This document shows positions 47,830 through 56,548 of a stretch of DNA of 64,000 bases, piece after piece. The stretch lies in NCBI GenBank assembly GCA_963721365.1, contig CAVRJE010000028.1:248001-312000 (forward strand), given 5' to 3'. The notes below the pieces were generated by a model. It did not search any database, was not told where the DNA came from, and saw nothing but the letters and a program-made list of their open reading frames with translations. Every line of letters starts with the position of its first letter. The stretch's first letter is position 1. The DNA comes from CAIQPS01 sp963721365 (GTDB lineage Bacteria; Actinomycetota; Thermoleophilia; RBG-16-64-13). Both the position numbers and the translations under genes were made by a program.

Positions 47830-48972
47830 ATGGCCAGCGCGCTGCTTGTGAGATCTAGGTCGGTGACGACCAGGGCGGCAAAGAACCCGCACTTCTGGGT
47901 GGTGGTCGTCCTCTCGGCCGGGCTTCTGTTCATCTATCAGGCATGGCCCTGGCCCGAGTGGCGGTTCGCCTCGGGAGTGTGGCGTTTCTTCCCCTGGCTT
48001 TCCGCGCTTGAAGCTATCGTCATTGAGGTGGAGGTCAAATACCACGTCTTCGGCGTGCTGTTCTTGATCCCGATCCTCTACGGTTCGCTGACCCTGTCTT
48101 GGCCCGGGGGCATCTTCGCTTGGTGCCTGGCGCTCATCTGGGTGCTGCCGGCCGTCCTTTCATGGCGGAACGCCCCGCTGATGATCAACCTCGCACTACT
48201 CCTCTTGCCCGTCTTGCTCGTTGCCATCGTCACGGGGGAACGACGGTGGCGTGAGAACGAGAAGAGGTACTTCATCGAGCGCGAACAGGCGCGGCAGGCT
48301 TACATCGCCAAACTGGTCGAGACCCAGGAGGCCGAGCGCAGGCGTATCGCCCAGGAACTGCATGACGAAACACTGCAGAACCTGATGGTGATCGCCAACA
48401 AGTCCGAATCTCTCGCGCTATCGGGCACCGATGAGATCCAGGTCAAGGGCAATCTGTGGATCAAGCAGGAAGTGCTCCAGACCATGGACGACCTGAGGCG
48501 GCTGAGCATGAACCTGAGGCCGAGCATATTGGACAACTTTGGACTCGTGTCCGGAGTCAGATGGCTCGTCAACAACAGCAACAGCCAGAACGGCTGCCAT
48601 CTGGACGTCGCCGTCAGCGGCGAAGAGCGAAAGATGTCGAGCCTTTCCGAAGTCACCGTGTTCCGCGTCGTCCAGGAAGCGATCAACAACATGCAGCGGC
48701 ACGCTCACGCGAAGAGTGGCAGCGTCACCTTGTATTTCGAGAAGGATCGCCTGTTGCTGGAGGTCAGCGACGACGGGATCGGATTCCAGCCGCCAGACAG
48801 GCTCTCGACCTACGTGAGCAGAAGTAAGCTGGGCCTCATCGGGATGGAGCAGAGGATACTGTCGATCGGCGGCGAGATGCACGTCGAATCCAGCCCCGGG
48901 CTGGGCACGAGGATTTGGGCCTCTATCCCCTACGCCGCCTCAGCCCAGGTCGTCGAGGGTGAGAATGCCTGA
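47830..48972 (+). CDS. Sensor histidine kinase (NarX/DegS type)
   Basis: This intact 380-residue kinase has about four N-terminal membrane segments in residues 20-135, a short coiled linker, then a HisKA_3 dimerisation domain with the phosphorylated histidine H178 (AQELHDETLQ). The HATPase domain has the N box EAINNMQRHA and the G box DDGIGFQP. No separate extracellular sensor domain is visible, so it may sense a signal in the membrane. Its end overlaps the end of the convergent response regulator gene by 33 bases. Confidence 0.9.
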   Translation: MASALLVRSRSVTTRAAKNPHFWVVVVLSAGLLFIYQAWPWPEWRFASGVWRFFPWLSALEAIVIEVEVKYHVFGVLFLIPILYGSLTLSWPGGIFAWCLALIWVLPAVLSWRNAPLMINLALLLLPVLLVAIVTGERRWRENEKRYFIEREQARQAYIAKLVETQEAERRRIAQELHDETLQNLMVIANKSESLALSGTDEIQVKGNLWIKQEVLQTMDDLRRLSMNLRPSILDNFGLVSGVRWLVNNSNSQNGCHLDVAVSGEERKMSSLSEVTVFRVVQEAINNMQRHAHAKSGSVTLYFEKDRLLLEVSDDGIGFQPPDRLSTYVSRSKLGLIGMEQRILSIGGEMHVESSPGLGTRIWASIPYAASAQVVEGENA

Positions 48973-49626
48973 CTTGAGACTGACGAAGATGGCCTCGGTG
49001 CGGGAGCGGACGTTCAGTTTCTGAAATACATCCACGAAGTAGCTCTTGACCGTCGCCTCGCTTATCCCTAGCTTGGCGCCAATCTCTTTGTTCGACAGGC
49101 CTCTGGCCGCCAATGAAAGGACCTCCATCCCCTTCGCCGAGAGCCTCTCCTGAGACACCGGCTTGGCCGGGCTGGAGACATGAACGTGATGTAGTGCGTA
49201 CTTGACAACCTCCTCGGATACCTCTGGGGATAGCACCATGTCGCCGTCCATGACGGCGCGTATAGTGTGGATCACCTCAGGACCGAAGATCGACTTGACG
49301 AGGTACCCGCTGGCCCCCGCCTGCAGGATGCTAAAGATCGTCTCGACGTCGGTATGGACGGTGAGGATCAAGACCGCGGTAAGGGGGTTGGAGGCCTTGA
49401 TCTGCTTGGTGGCCTCGACTCCGTTCAGGACGGGCATGCTGATGTCCATGATGACGATGTCCGGACGGTGCTCCTCCGTCATGTCTATCGCCTGCCGGCC
49501 ATCGCCCGCCTCGCCGACGACGTGCAGGTCCGGCTCCTTTTCGAGGATGTCGCGCAAGGCCCGACGGACGAGGGGATGATCGTCTACCAGGAGGATCCGC
49601 GTCTCTTGCAGTTCAGCCGATTCCAA
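48940..49626 (-). CDS. NarL/FixJ family response regulator
   Basis: This intact 228-residue regulator has a receiver domain with the phosphorylated aspartate D61 (IVIMDISMP) and a C-terminal LuxR-type helix-turn-helix (LAARGLSNKEIGAKLGISEA). It lies tail to tail with the histidine kinase gene, the 3' ends overlapping, and is its probable partner. Targets are unknown; the TRAP operon is the nearest candidate. Confidence 0.92.
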   Translation of the reverse strand: MESAELQETRILLVDDHPLVRRALRDILEKEPDLHVVGEAGDGRQAIDMTEEHRPDIVIMDISMPVLNGVEATKQIKASNPLTAVLILTVHTDVETIFSILQAGASGYLVKSIFGPEVIHTIRAVMDGDMVLSPEVSEEVVKYALHHVHVSSPAKPVSQERLSAKGMEVLSLAARGLSNKEIGAKLGISEATVKSYFVDVFQKLNVRSRTEAIFVSLKSGILTLDDLG

Positions 49627-49763
49627 TTCGGGGCGTCTCCCTGCCGTAGTTCTCGGCCGCTCGGGCCAATGGACTATCGCCTTCGTAATGTCTCATCATA
49701 GTGGGGAGCGCGTACTGATGACAAACGGGACGCCGGAATGTGTCGCCGTGCGTGATAAGATAC

Positions 49764-49781
49764 TATTCGATATATCGAATA
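49764..49781 (+). promoter_or_regulatory. 18-bp palindrome before the His-rich gene
   Basis: TATTCGATATATCGAATA is a perfect palindrome of 18 bases, ending 20 bases before the ATG at 49801. It resembles operators of ArsR/SmtB-type metal sensors. A metal-responsive repressor is therefore likely, though its gene is not in the window. Confidence 0.6.
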
Positions 49782-49800
49782 CTAGTACTGGAGAACGCCT

Positions 49801-50046
49801 ATGCACCGACACGCTCACCAGCACGGTCACCATCATGGCCATGGCCACCATCACCATGGCCCTTCAGACCATGGCTCTTCACACCACGGCTACACGGCGG
49901 ATGCGGCGCAACCGCACACCGTGACATCCGGACCAGACTACTCCAGGCAAGCGTCGTCGTTTCCCGTAGGCGAGGGCTGCCCCAAGCGAGGAGGGTCAGG
50001 CGTATGCCTGGGGGACTGCGGAGCGTGTCCAAACCGGAGACGATAG
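49801..50046 (+). CDS. Histidine-rich small metal-binding protein with a C-terminal Cys cluster
   Basis: This is an 81-residue protein. The first 30 residues hold 15 histidines (MHRHAHQHGHHHGHGHHHHG and on), and the C terminus has cysteines 60, 69, 73 and 76 (C-x8-C-x3-C-x2-C). No membrane segment is present. It could store or deliver nickel, cobalt or zinc; the four cysteines could bind zinc or an iron-sulfur cluster. GGAGA lies 8 bases before the ATG. Low-complexity DNA can mimic such proteins, but the palindrome and Shine-Dalgarno support it. Confidence 0.6.
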   Translation: MHRHAHQHGHHHGHGHHHHGPSDHGSSHHGYTADAAQPHTVTSGPDYSRQASSFPVGEGCPKRGGSGVCLGDCGACPNRRR

Positions 50047-50141
50047 GCGAGGGGGACGCCCGCCCAAGCCCAGAAGATGGGCGCTCGCCGACAGGTGCGC
50101 GAACCGCTCTGTGGCGTGCGTGTGCGCTCCCCCAGTGGTCT

Positions 50142-50621
50142 CTACACTGTCTGGTATCCATACGCCAGCCATCCGCCATCTACAGGCAGCGTGACTCCAG
50201 TGATGAAGCCGGCGTCATCGGACGCCAAGAAGACGATGGCCTTTGCTATCTCCTCGGGTTCTGCCGCTCGCCCCATGGGGCATCTCCTTTGAATCTCTTC
50301 CGGAGATATCCAACCTGCTTTGAAAGCGCTCACGGGGACCTTGCCTACCCCGGCGTTGTTCACCAGTATGTCTATGCCTTCGAACGCATCGATCGCTCTG
50401 TCGACCATGGCAGACACTTCATCGGGTTTCGAGATATCAGCCGCAATAGCGATAGCCCTTCGCCCGATCTTCTTGATAGCCGCAGCGGTCTCCTCGGCTT
50501 CTGATAGATCGAGATCGGTGACGACCACATCGGCACCTTCCTGTGCGAAGAGGATGGCCGTGGCCTGACCGATGCCCCTGCCTGCCCCGGTGACCAGCGC
50601 GGTCTTCCCCTGCAATCTCAT
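50142..50621 (-). pseudogene. SDR gene with an internal in-frame deletion
   Basis: The N-terminal half is a normal short-chain dehydrogenase (VTGAGRGIGQATA, LVNNAGVGK near residue 93), and the C-terminal end is also normal (GRAAEPEEIAKAIVFLASDD, then GVTLPVDGGWL). Between them about 85-90 residues, with the catalytic Ser and YxxxK, are missing, and the join keeps the frame. Total length is 159 residues instead of about 250. The protein cannot be an active oxidoreductase. Confidence 0.75.
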
Positions 50622-50817
50622 CGCTAGCGCCCCTAAGAGAGGAATCTGAGCTTTCCGGAGGAGACTGTATCAAGACTCCGGACACGCCTGGCCGGCTTTC
50701 GTTTGGCCACCGCCTATCATTAGTTGGGCAACCAAAGCTCGTGCCGCGCTACGACAAAGTTGATACGCTACGCGCGCCGACCTGAGGGCACTTCAGACTA
50801 GAGGGCAAGGGGCACTC

Positions 50818-52156
50818 TTGGACGAAAGCATGGAACTTGGCCAGCAGCTGGGATTCTGGACCATCGTCCCCTTCGCTCTCATGCTGCTCGCCGTCGCCAT
50901 CCTACCGCTGGCCGCCGAGTCGTGGTTCGGGCGCAACCGAAACAAGGCGATCGTGGCCGCGGTGCTCGGGGTGCCCACGGTGATCTACCTGGTGACGGCA
51001 TTCGGCCGGCTGGGCCTTGACCGCGCCGGCTCCACCAGCCAAGAATACATCTCCTTCATAGTGCTGCTCTTCGCCCTCTTCACCATCTCGGGGGGCATCT
51101 ACCTCACGGGCAACCTGGTCGCGACCCCCCGGCACAATCTCGGTTTTCTCGCCGCCGGCGCGGTGCTGGCCAGCCTCATCGGGACCATGGGAGCTTCCAT
51201 GGTGCTCATCCGGCCGCTCCTTCGGGCGAACTCCGAGCGGACGCGTATCCGGCACACCATCGTGTTCTTCATCTTCGCGGTGAGCAACGTTGGGGGGCTG
51301 CTGACCCCGCTCGGCGACCCTCCCCTCTTCCTGGGATTTCTGCGCGGAGTGCCGTTCGGCTGGACCCTGAACCTCTGGCCGCAGTGGCTCCTCTCTGCCG
51401 GCCTGGTGCTCGTGGTCTATCTCGCGCTCGAGTACTACTACTACCGGAAGGAGCCGGCGGCCGCGCTGAAGATGGATGTCGCGGACTACGTGCCGATGCG
51501 ACTGAAAGGTGGCATCAATGTAGTTCTGCTAGCGCTGGTCATCGTCACCGTGGTCTTCTCCGGACGGCTCACCCGGCTGGGAGACGCCATCTCGCTTCCC
51601 CTTCGTTCGCGAGTTGATCCTCGTCGCATTGGCGTTCGTCTCGGTGCGGTTCGGACCCCGGGGCCCAAGAGCCTCCAACCATTTCAGCTGGCACCCCATA
51701 GTCGAAGTGGCGGTCCTTTTCGCCGGCATCTTCGCCACCATGATCCCGGCTCTCGCCCTACTCGAGGCCAAGGGTGCCTCGCTCGGTATGGCCGTCCCCT
51801 GGCACTACTTCTGGGCCACGGGCGGACTCTCGTCGTTCCTCGACAACGCGCCCACCTACCTGGTGTTCACCTCGGTGGCCCAGGGACAGGCGGGGGCTGC
51901 TACCGTCGGCGCACTCACCTCGACCCAGATGATTCCCGGTCTGGGCGTCGCCCCGGCTCAACTCCTCGCCGCGATCTCTTGCGGAGCGGTGATGATGGGG
52001 GCGATGACCTACGTGGGGAATGCTCCCAACTTCGCGGTCAAAGCGATCGCCGAGCACTCCGGCCTGCGGATGCCGTCGTTCTTCGGCTACATGGGCTACT
52101 CGCTGGCGGTGCTCGTCCCTATCTTCCTTGTGGTGACAGCCGTCTTCTTCCTCTGA
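50818..52156 (+). CDS. Sodium:proton antiporter / CitMHS-like transporter
   Basis: This is a membrane protein of about 445 residues with some 11 hydrophobic segments, of the ion-transporter superfamily that includes NhaD-type antiporters. Family features are SNVGGLLTPLGDPPLFLGFL near residue 160 and LDNAPTYLVFTSVAQG in the second half. The TTG at 50818 is chosen because AAGGGGC lies before it; the in-frame ATG at 50830 is an alternative. An extra C near 51600 breaks the frame. Its 3' end overlaps the convergent EamA gene by 38 bases. Confidence 0.8.
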
Positions 52157-53083
52157 CGACCTCCGCGGCCACCGTCAGCAGCAGAGCGCCCACGATCAGC
52201 GAGCATTCCCAGGCCTTCGATACCGCCAGGACGCTCACCCAGTTGGATCCAGGACGCGATGATGCCTATGACCGGGGTCAGGAGCATGCCGAGGCCCGCC
52301 GTGCCGGCCGGCAGCGCGCTCAGGATGTAGAGCCAGAGGATCCAGGCGAGACAGTTGCCGAAGAGCACGGTGAAAGCCAGACCGGCGATGAAGGTGCCCG
52401 ACCACACCGGCGGAGACCAGGTCGCGGCGGCCACGATGACCAGCGGGATGGAGCCGAGGAGCAGTTGCCAGGCGGTCAGCGAAAGTAGATCGACCTCGTG
52501 CCGCTTCCGCAACAACTTGGCGACGATGGCACTGGCCGCCCAGCACAGGGCGCCGCCGATGGCGAGGAAGGGGCTCGATCCACCCGTCATCTCCCAGGGA
52601 GCCAGGACGAGGATCAGCCCGGCGAGCGCCAGACCGACCGCGACCCATTGGAACCCTTTCAGCCTCTCCCCCAGAGAGACCCAGGCCATCAACAGCAGCC
52701 AGAACGGCATGGTGTAGGTGAGTATCGCCGTCTTTCCGGCTCCTTCGCCCTGGAGAGCCCAGGTCATCAGGCCAAGGAAGCCGGCGGTCTGAAGCACCCC
52801 CAACAGCGCCGTCATGCCGACGGCTTTGGGCCGCATGGGCCGCCGGAACACCGGCAAGAAGAGGACCAGGATGATGCCGGCCGTGAAGGTCCGCATGGCT
52901 GCGTACGGGAAAGGGCTCCGCGTAGGTGAGCATGATCTTCATCACCGGCCAGGTGTAGCCCCAGATGAGGGCGAGGAGGACGAGGGCGCCGGCCGCGAGG
53001 GCGTAGGGGTGCCGGCGCTGGGCGGCGGCTTGCGGGGCGCGGCGGCGGGCCGCGGGCGGCGTGCCGGCGGACGCTCCTTTCAA
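52119..53083 (-). CDS. EamA/DMT family transporter
   Basis: This is a ten-segment drug/metabolite transporter of about 320 residues with two EamA repeats (LLALIWGYTWPVMKIM in the first, ALCWAASAIVAKLLRKRHEV in the second). The start is a TTG at 53083 that overlaps the stop of the upstream peptidase gene. Frame breaks near 52920 and 52215 split it; corrected, it ends with VVRGRRRLSPQGR at 52119. Substrate unknown. Confidence 0.8.
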
Positions 53084-54315
53084 TACCGGATCCAGCACTC
53101 GATCAATTCCTGGGGAAACAATGACAGTAGCTCGTACCCGGTCTCGGTGACCAGCACCATGTCTTCGATCCGCACCCCGTGCTTGCCGCCCTTCTTGCCC
53201 GCGTAGGTCTCGAAGGCCATCACCATTCCCGCCCGCAGCGTGTGCGGCGGGATGCCCAGCGCTCGGTGGGTGTAGAAGATCATGGGCCGGTCGTGTAGCG
53301 TAAGCCCCAGGCCGTGGCCGCAGGCGTAGGGGTTGACCTCGCCCCAGGTCTCGTAGCCCCAGTAGGAAGGCGAATCCGGCCACTTGGCCAGAACATCGTG
53401 GTCGGTCGCGCCGTCTTTGACCACGCTCATCCCCGCCAGCAGCATCTCCTTGGCCTCGGCGAAGAGCTCGTTCTGCTCTCCGGTGGCCTTGCCGCAGCAG
53501 AAGGTGCGGTAGATGCAGGTCTTGTAGCCCTGGTAGGAGGCGCCGTCGACGTCGACGTAGACCAGGTCGCCCGGCCGGATCATGCGATCGGTGAACGTCC
53601 ACCCGTAGGGGTTGGTGTTCTCCCCGCTCATGCAGACCAGGTCCTCGGTGTGGTCCGCCCCCTCCGCGTAGAGCTCCTTGATACCGATGCCTACCAGGTC
53701 GCACTCCCGGATGCCCGGCCGGATGGCGTCGGCGATCGCCGCGTGCGCCCGCTCCGCGTTGGCGCAGGAGATCTTGATGAGCTCGATCTCGTCCACGGTC
53801 TTGATCATGCGGGCGTAGTCCATGACCGGGCGTCCGTGGACGGTCGTGATGCCCTTCCTCGCGAAGGCCTGGAAGAAGAGCCCCTGCAGGGTGGAGCCGT
53901 CGACCGCCAGCGGCTCCTTCTCCACGCCGTAGTCCGCCATGAGTCTCGCGACCCCGTCCACCCACGCCTCGAGGAGGGCGTCGTGCGAGTCGCGGGCGGA
54001 AAGCCGGGGCATGCCGTAGGAAGGCTGCACGCCGGCGAGCCAGGGCATGCGCCGGGCGGTCTCGGTGGGGGTCCCGCCCCCGATCAGGTGCGGCTCCCCG
54101 TTGCGGGCGATGAAGACCGCCTGCATCTCGGAGGCGCGCATGGGCGTGGTCACATAGTAGGAGGCGATGTAGCGGATGTTGTCGGGATCCCAGGTGATGA
54201 TGGCGCCGATGCCGTCGGCTTCCATCTGCGCCTTGACCCTGGCCACCCGCTCCCGGCGGAGCCGGGGGTAATCGACCCGCTGCTCGTAATCGACCGCGTA
54301 TTTGCCGAATGCCAT
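53080..54315 (-). CDS. M24 family protein (Xaa-Pro peptidase/creatinase-like)
   Basis: This 411-residue protein has a creatinase N-terminal domain and the pita-bread domain (GIRECDLVGIG, VYVDVDGASYQGYKTCIYRTF, GHGLGLTLHDRP, MAFETYAG, GVRIEDMV). Of the five metal ligands of aminopeptidase P, the second aspartate (usually SDxTRT) is cysteine here (TCIYRT). It may thus be a creatinase-like hydrolase or lyase rather than a metallopeptidase. The ATG at 54315 overlaps the transporter stop (TGATG). Confidence 0.82.
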   Translation of the reverse strand: MAFGKYAVDYEQRVDYPRLRRERVARVKAQMEADGIGAIITWDPDNIRYIASYYVTTPMRASEMQAVFIARNGEPHLIGGGTPTETARRMPWLAGVQPSYGMPRLSARDSHDALLEAWVDGVARLMADYGVEKEPLAVDGSTLQGLFFQAFARKGITTVHGRPVMDYARMIKTVDEIELIKISCANAERAHAAIADAIRPGIRECDLVGIGIKELYAEGADHTEDLVCMSGENTNPYGWTFTDRMIRPGDLVYVDVDGASYQGYKTCIYRTFCCGKATGEQNELFAEAKEMLLAGMSVVKDGATDHDVLAKWPDSPSYWGYETWGEVNPYACGHGLGLTLHDRPMIFYTHRALGIPPHTLRAGMVMAFETYAGKKGGKHGVRIEDMVLVTETGYELLSLFPQELIECWIRY

Positions 54316-55815
54316 CACTGCTCCGCCGGGTCCGCTAGCCCGAGACCGGCGGAGGGCCGCTCGGAGCTGGCGATCCAGGACAGAGCGGCGCCGGCCAGCG
54401 CGAAGGCGGCGCCGACCAGCATGGCCGTCTCGATAGCCGTCAGCGAAGGCGGGCACGCTCGAAGCGCCCGCCGACTCGCCGAGCAAGATCACCCGGCCCC
54501 CTTCGGCCCCCAACTTCCACGCAGCGATGGCCCCCAGCACCGCTATCGAGAGCCCCTGGCCGGTGAATCTCATCGTGGCGAGGAAGCCGGACGCGAGGCT
54601 CAGTTGCGAACGGTCGACCGAGCCCATGACCGCGGAAATGTTCGGAGCGCTGAACACCGCCATGCCCACGCCGACAGTGGCCAGCGCGACGAGGACCCGC
54701 CCCGTCGAGCTCGACGCATAGGCGAGTTGCACCATCCCAGCCGCCACGAGCACCATGCCCACGGCCGCGAGGACGCGGGAGCCGACCCTGTCGGAGAGGC
54801 GGCCGGTGAACGGCGAGAGGACGGCCATCAGTACCGGCTGCATAAGCAGCAGCAGGCCCGTCTGCTGAGGAGACAGGCCCTGGACGATCTCGAGGTAGAC
54901 CGCGGTGAGGGTGGTCACGGCGAACACGGCCATGTAGTTGAGGAGCGCGGCCGAGTTCCCCGCCGCGAACACCCGGTTCTTCCTCAGCAGGTCGAGGTCG
55001 AGCATCGGCTCCTTGACCCTATCCTCCACGAGAACGAAGGCCACGAAGAATACGACCGTGAGCACGAGTGGGACGATCGTCCTGGCGCTCGCCCAGCCCC
55101 AAAGGGGCGAGAAGGTCAGGGGGATGAACAGGGTGGCGAGAGCCGCTCCCAGCAACCCCGCTCCCGCCCAGTCGATCGGGGTCCGCGGCGGTTGGTACGC
55201 CCGGCGATCGCGCCGCTCGGCCCGCAGCAGCGCCCAGCCGGCCAGGATCGTGGCCACCGCGATGGGTACGTTGATGAAGAAGATCCACCGCCAGCTCGCG
55301 TGACTGACGATCAGGCCTCCGATGACCGGTCCCAGGGTGAGGCCCACGTAGACCGCCATGACGTTGAGCCCCAGAGCGCGGCCCCGGTCCGAAGGCGGAA
55401 ATGCCGCGGTGATGATCCCCGCCGCGGTCGAGAACATGAACGCTCCCCCGGCGCCCTGAATGCAGCGCCCGAGGATCATCAAGGCGCCGCCGGGCGCAAG
55501 TCCGGCCAGTATGGAACCGAGGGCGAAGATCGCCGTCCCCAGCAGGTAGTAGCGCACCGGCCCCCGCGAGTCGGCGAGCCTCCCCACGGGAATGAGCAGC
55601 ATGCTCGCCACCAGCAGGTAGGCCGCCTGCGCCCACAGCCCCTGCGAGTAGCTCAGATGCAGGTCGGCGCCTATGGCCGGCAGGGCCACGGCGACGATGC
55701 TGGCGTCGAAGGGGGTCATGAACGACCCGATGGACATGATCGCCAGCGCGTACCAGCGGCGCCGCTGAAGCTCGGTCTCGTAGGCGGGCTTCATCCCGGG
55801 GTCCGCCCCGCTCAT
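54315..55815 (-). CDS. MFS transporter, DHA2 (EmrB/QacA) type
   Basis: This is a transporter of about 500 residues with 14 predicted membrane segments. It has the motif PVGRLADSRGPVRYYLLGT near residue 75, the helix-5 motif GLTLGPVIGGLIVSHASWRW and INVPIAVATIL. One extra base near 54440 shifts the frame; corrected, it ends with GLADPAEQ directly over the start of the peptidase gene. The ATG at 55815 overlaps the stop of the peroxiredoxin-like gene (ATGA). It may export a peptide-like or toxic compound. Confidence 0.87.
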
Positions 55816-56294
55816 TCCGCGGGTCGCTCGGCGTTCAGTCCGTCGATGAGCCCGAGGATCTCCTGGTTGCTGGGGATGTCGCTCATGTCGTGACCGTAGT
55901 GCACGAAGCGCGCCATGCCGGCTTTGTCGACGAGCACCTGGGCCGGCATGCGGCCGTACTTGAACAGCTTGATTTCCTGCCCAAACAGCTTGAGCACCCG
56001 GTGCTCGGGGTCCGGCAGGCCGACGAAGGGCAGGTCGTTCTCCGTCCAATAGCGCGCGAAGGCCTTGGCGTCCTCCGGGCCCACGACCACCACCGCCGTC
56101 TGCCGTTGCTCGAACTGCTGATAGTCCTGGCGCAACTGCGCCATGTGCCGGCGGCAGAACGGTCACATGAAGCCGCGATTGAACACGAGGAGCACGTTCC
56201 GGTCGCCCCGCAGATCGGCGAGACGGAAGGCCTCACCGCGGAAGTCGGCAAGTTCAAAGTCGGGAGCCGGTGCATCGATGGGGACCCGCGGCAT
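55812..56294 (-). CDS. Peroxiredoxin/AhpC-like selenoprotein candidate (UxxC)
   Basis: Reading from the ATG at 56294 gives a thioredoxin-fold protein (APDFELADFRGEAFRLADLR, then NVLLVFNRGFM), a TGA at codon 44, and then PFCRRHMAQLRQDY in the same frame to the stop at 55812. Relatives have cysteine at the TGA position (RGFMCPFCRRHM), so TGA very likely encodes selenocysteine in a UxxC redox motif (U44, C47). Total length is 160 residues, normal for the family, and the frame is otherwise continuous. A suitable hairpin follows the TGA. The next gene, an MFS transporter, is coupled. A plain start at 56144 would lose the active site. Confidence 0.82.
56128..56143 (-). promoter_or_regulatory. Candidate bacterial SECIS hairpin
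   Basis: On the minus strand UGGCGC-AGUU-GCGCCA forms a perfect 6-bp stem with a 4-base loop. The loop begins 25 bases after the in-frame TGA (56163-56165) and has G in its second position. Both fit the published bacterial SECIS consensus (loop 16-37 bases after UGA, G among its first two bases). Confidence 0.6.
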
Positions 56295-56548
56295 CTCTAT
56301 TCCTCCTCCCCGCCATTATGACGGTTGGGTGCCGCATACCGCCAGCAAGAAGCCCCGCCCCTTGCTGAAGGAGAGGCGGAGCGGGAGGGTTCAAAGGGCT
56401 CCGCCCTCCAGAAGGGGAGGGCGGAGAACGTGTAGGTGTTTTTCCGGTCGCGCATCCTTTCTTCGCCGGGCAAGCGAATCCTCCACGTCTTCGCCGCTTG
56501 GCGTTATACTTTTAGCCGGATAACCGAGCACGGCCGAAGGAGAGCTGC
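56295..56548 (+). promoter_or_regulatory. Divergent region with leader hairpin and ModE-like repeat
   Basis: CTCCGCCCTCC (56399-56409) and GGAGGGCGGAG (56416-56426) form an 11-bp stem, and a T5 run lies at 56439-56443. GGCGGAG upstream (56376-56382) could pair with the first arm instead. GTTAT (56503-56507) and ATAAC (56520-56524) form a repeat that recalls the ModE site, just before the molybdate-type ABC gene. These are suggestive only. Confidence 0.3.

Noticed and set aside
53314..55893. An 859-codon plus-strand open frame
   Set aside because: It lies antisense to the peptidase and transporter genes, is rich in Arg/Gly/His/Pro and shows no family; typical of high-GC shadow frames.
53080..56166. 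A 1028-codon frame that looks like an MFS transporter fused to an M24 peptidase
   Set aside because: An extra base near 54440 hides the transporter stop. When corrected, the transporter ends exactly over the peptidase ATG, a normal coupled pair.
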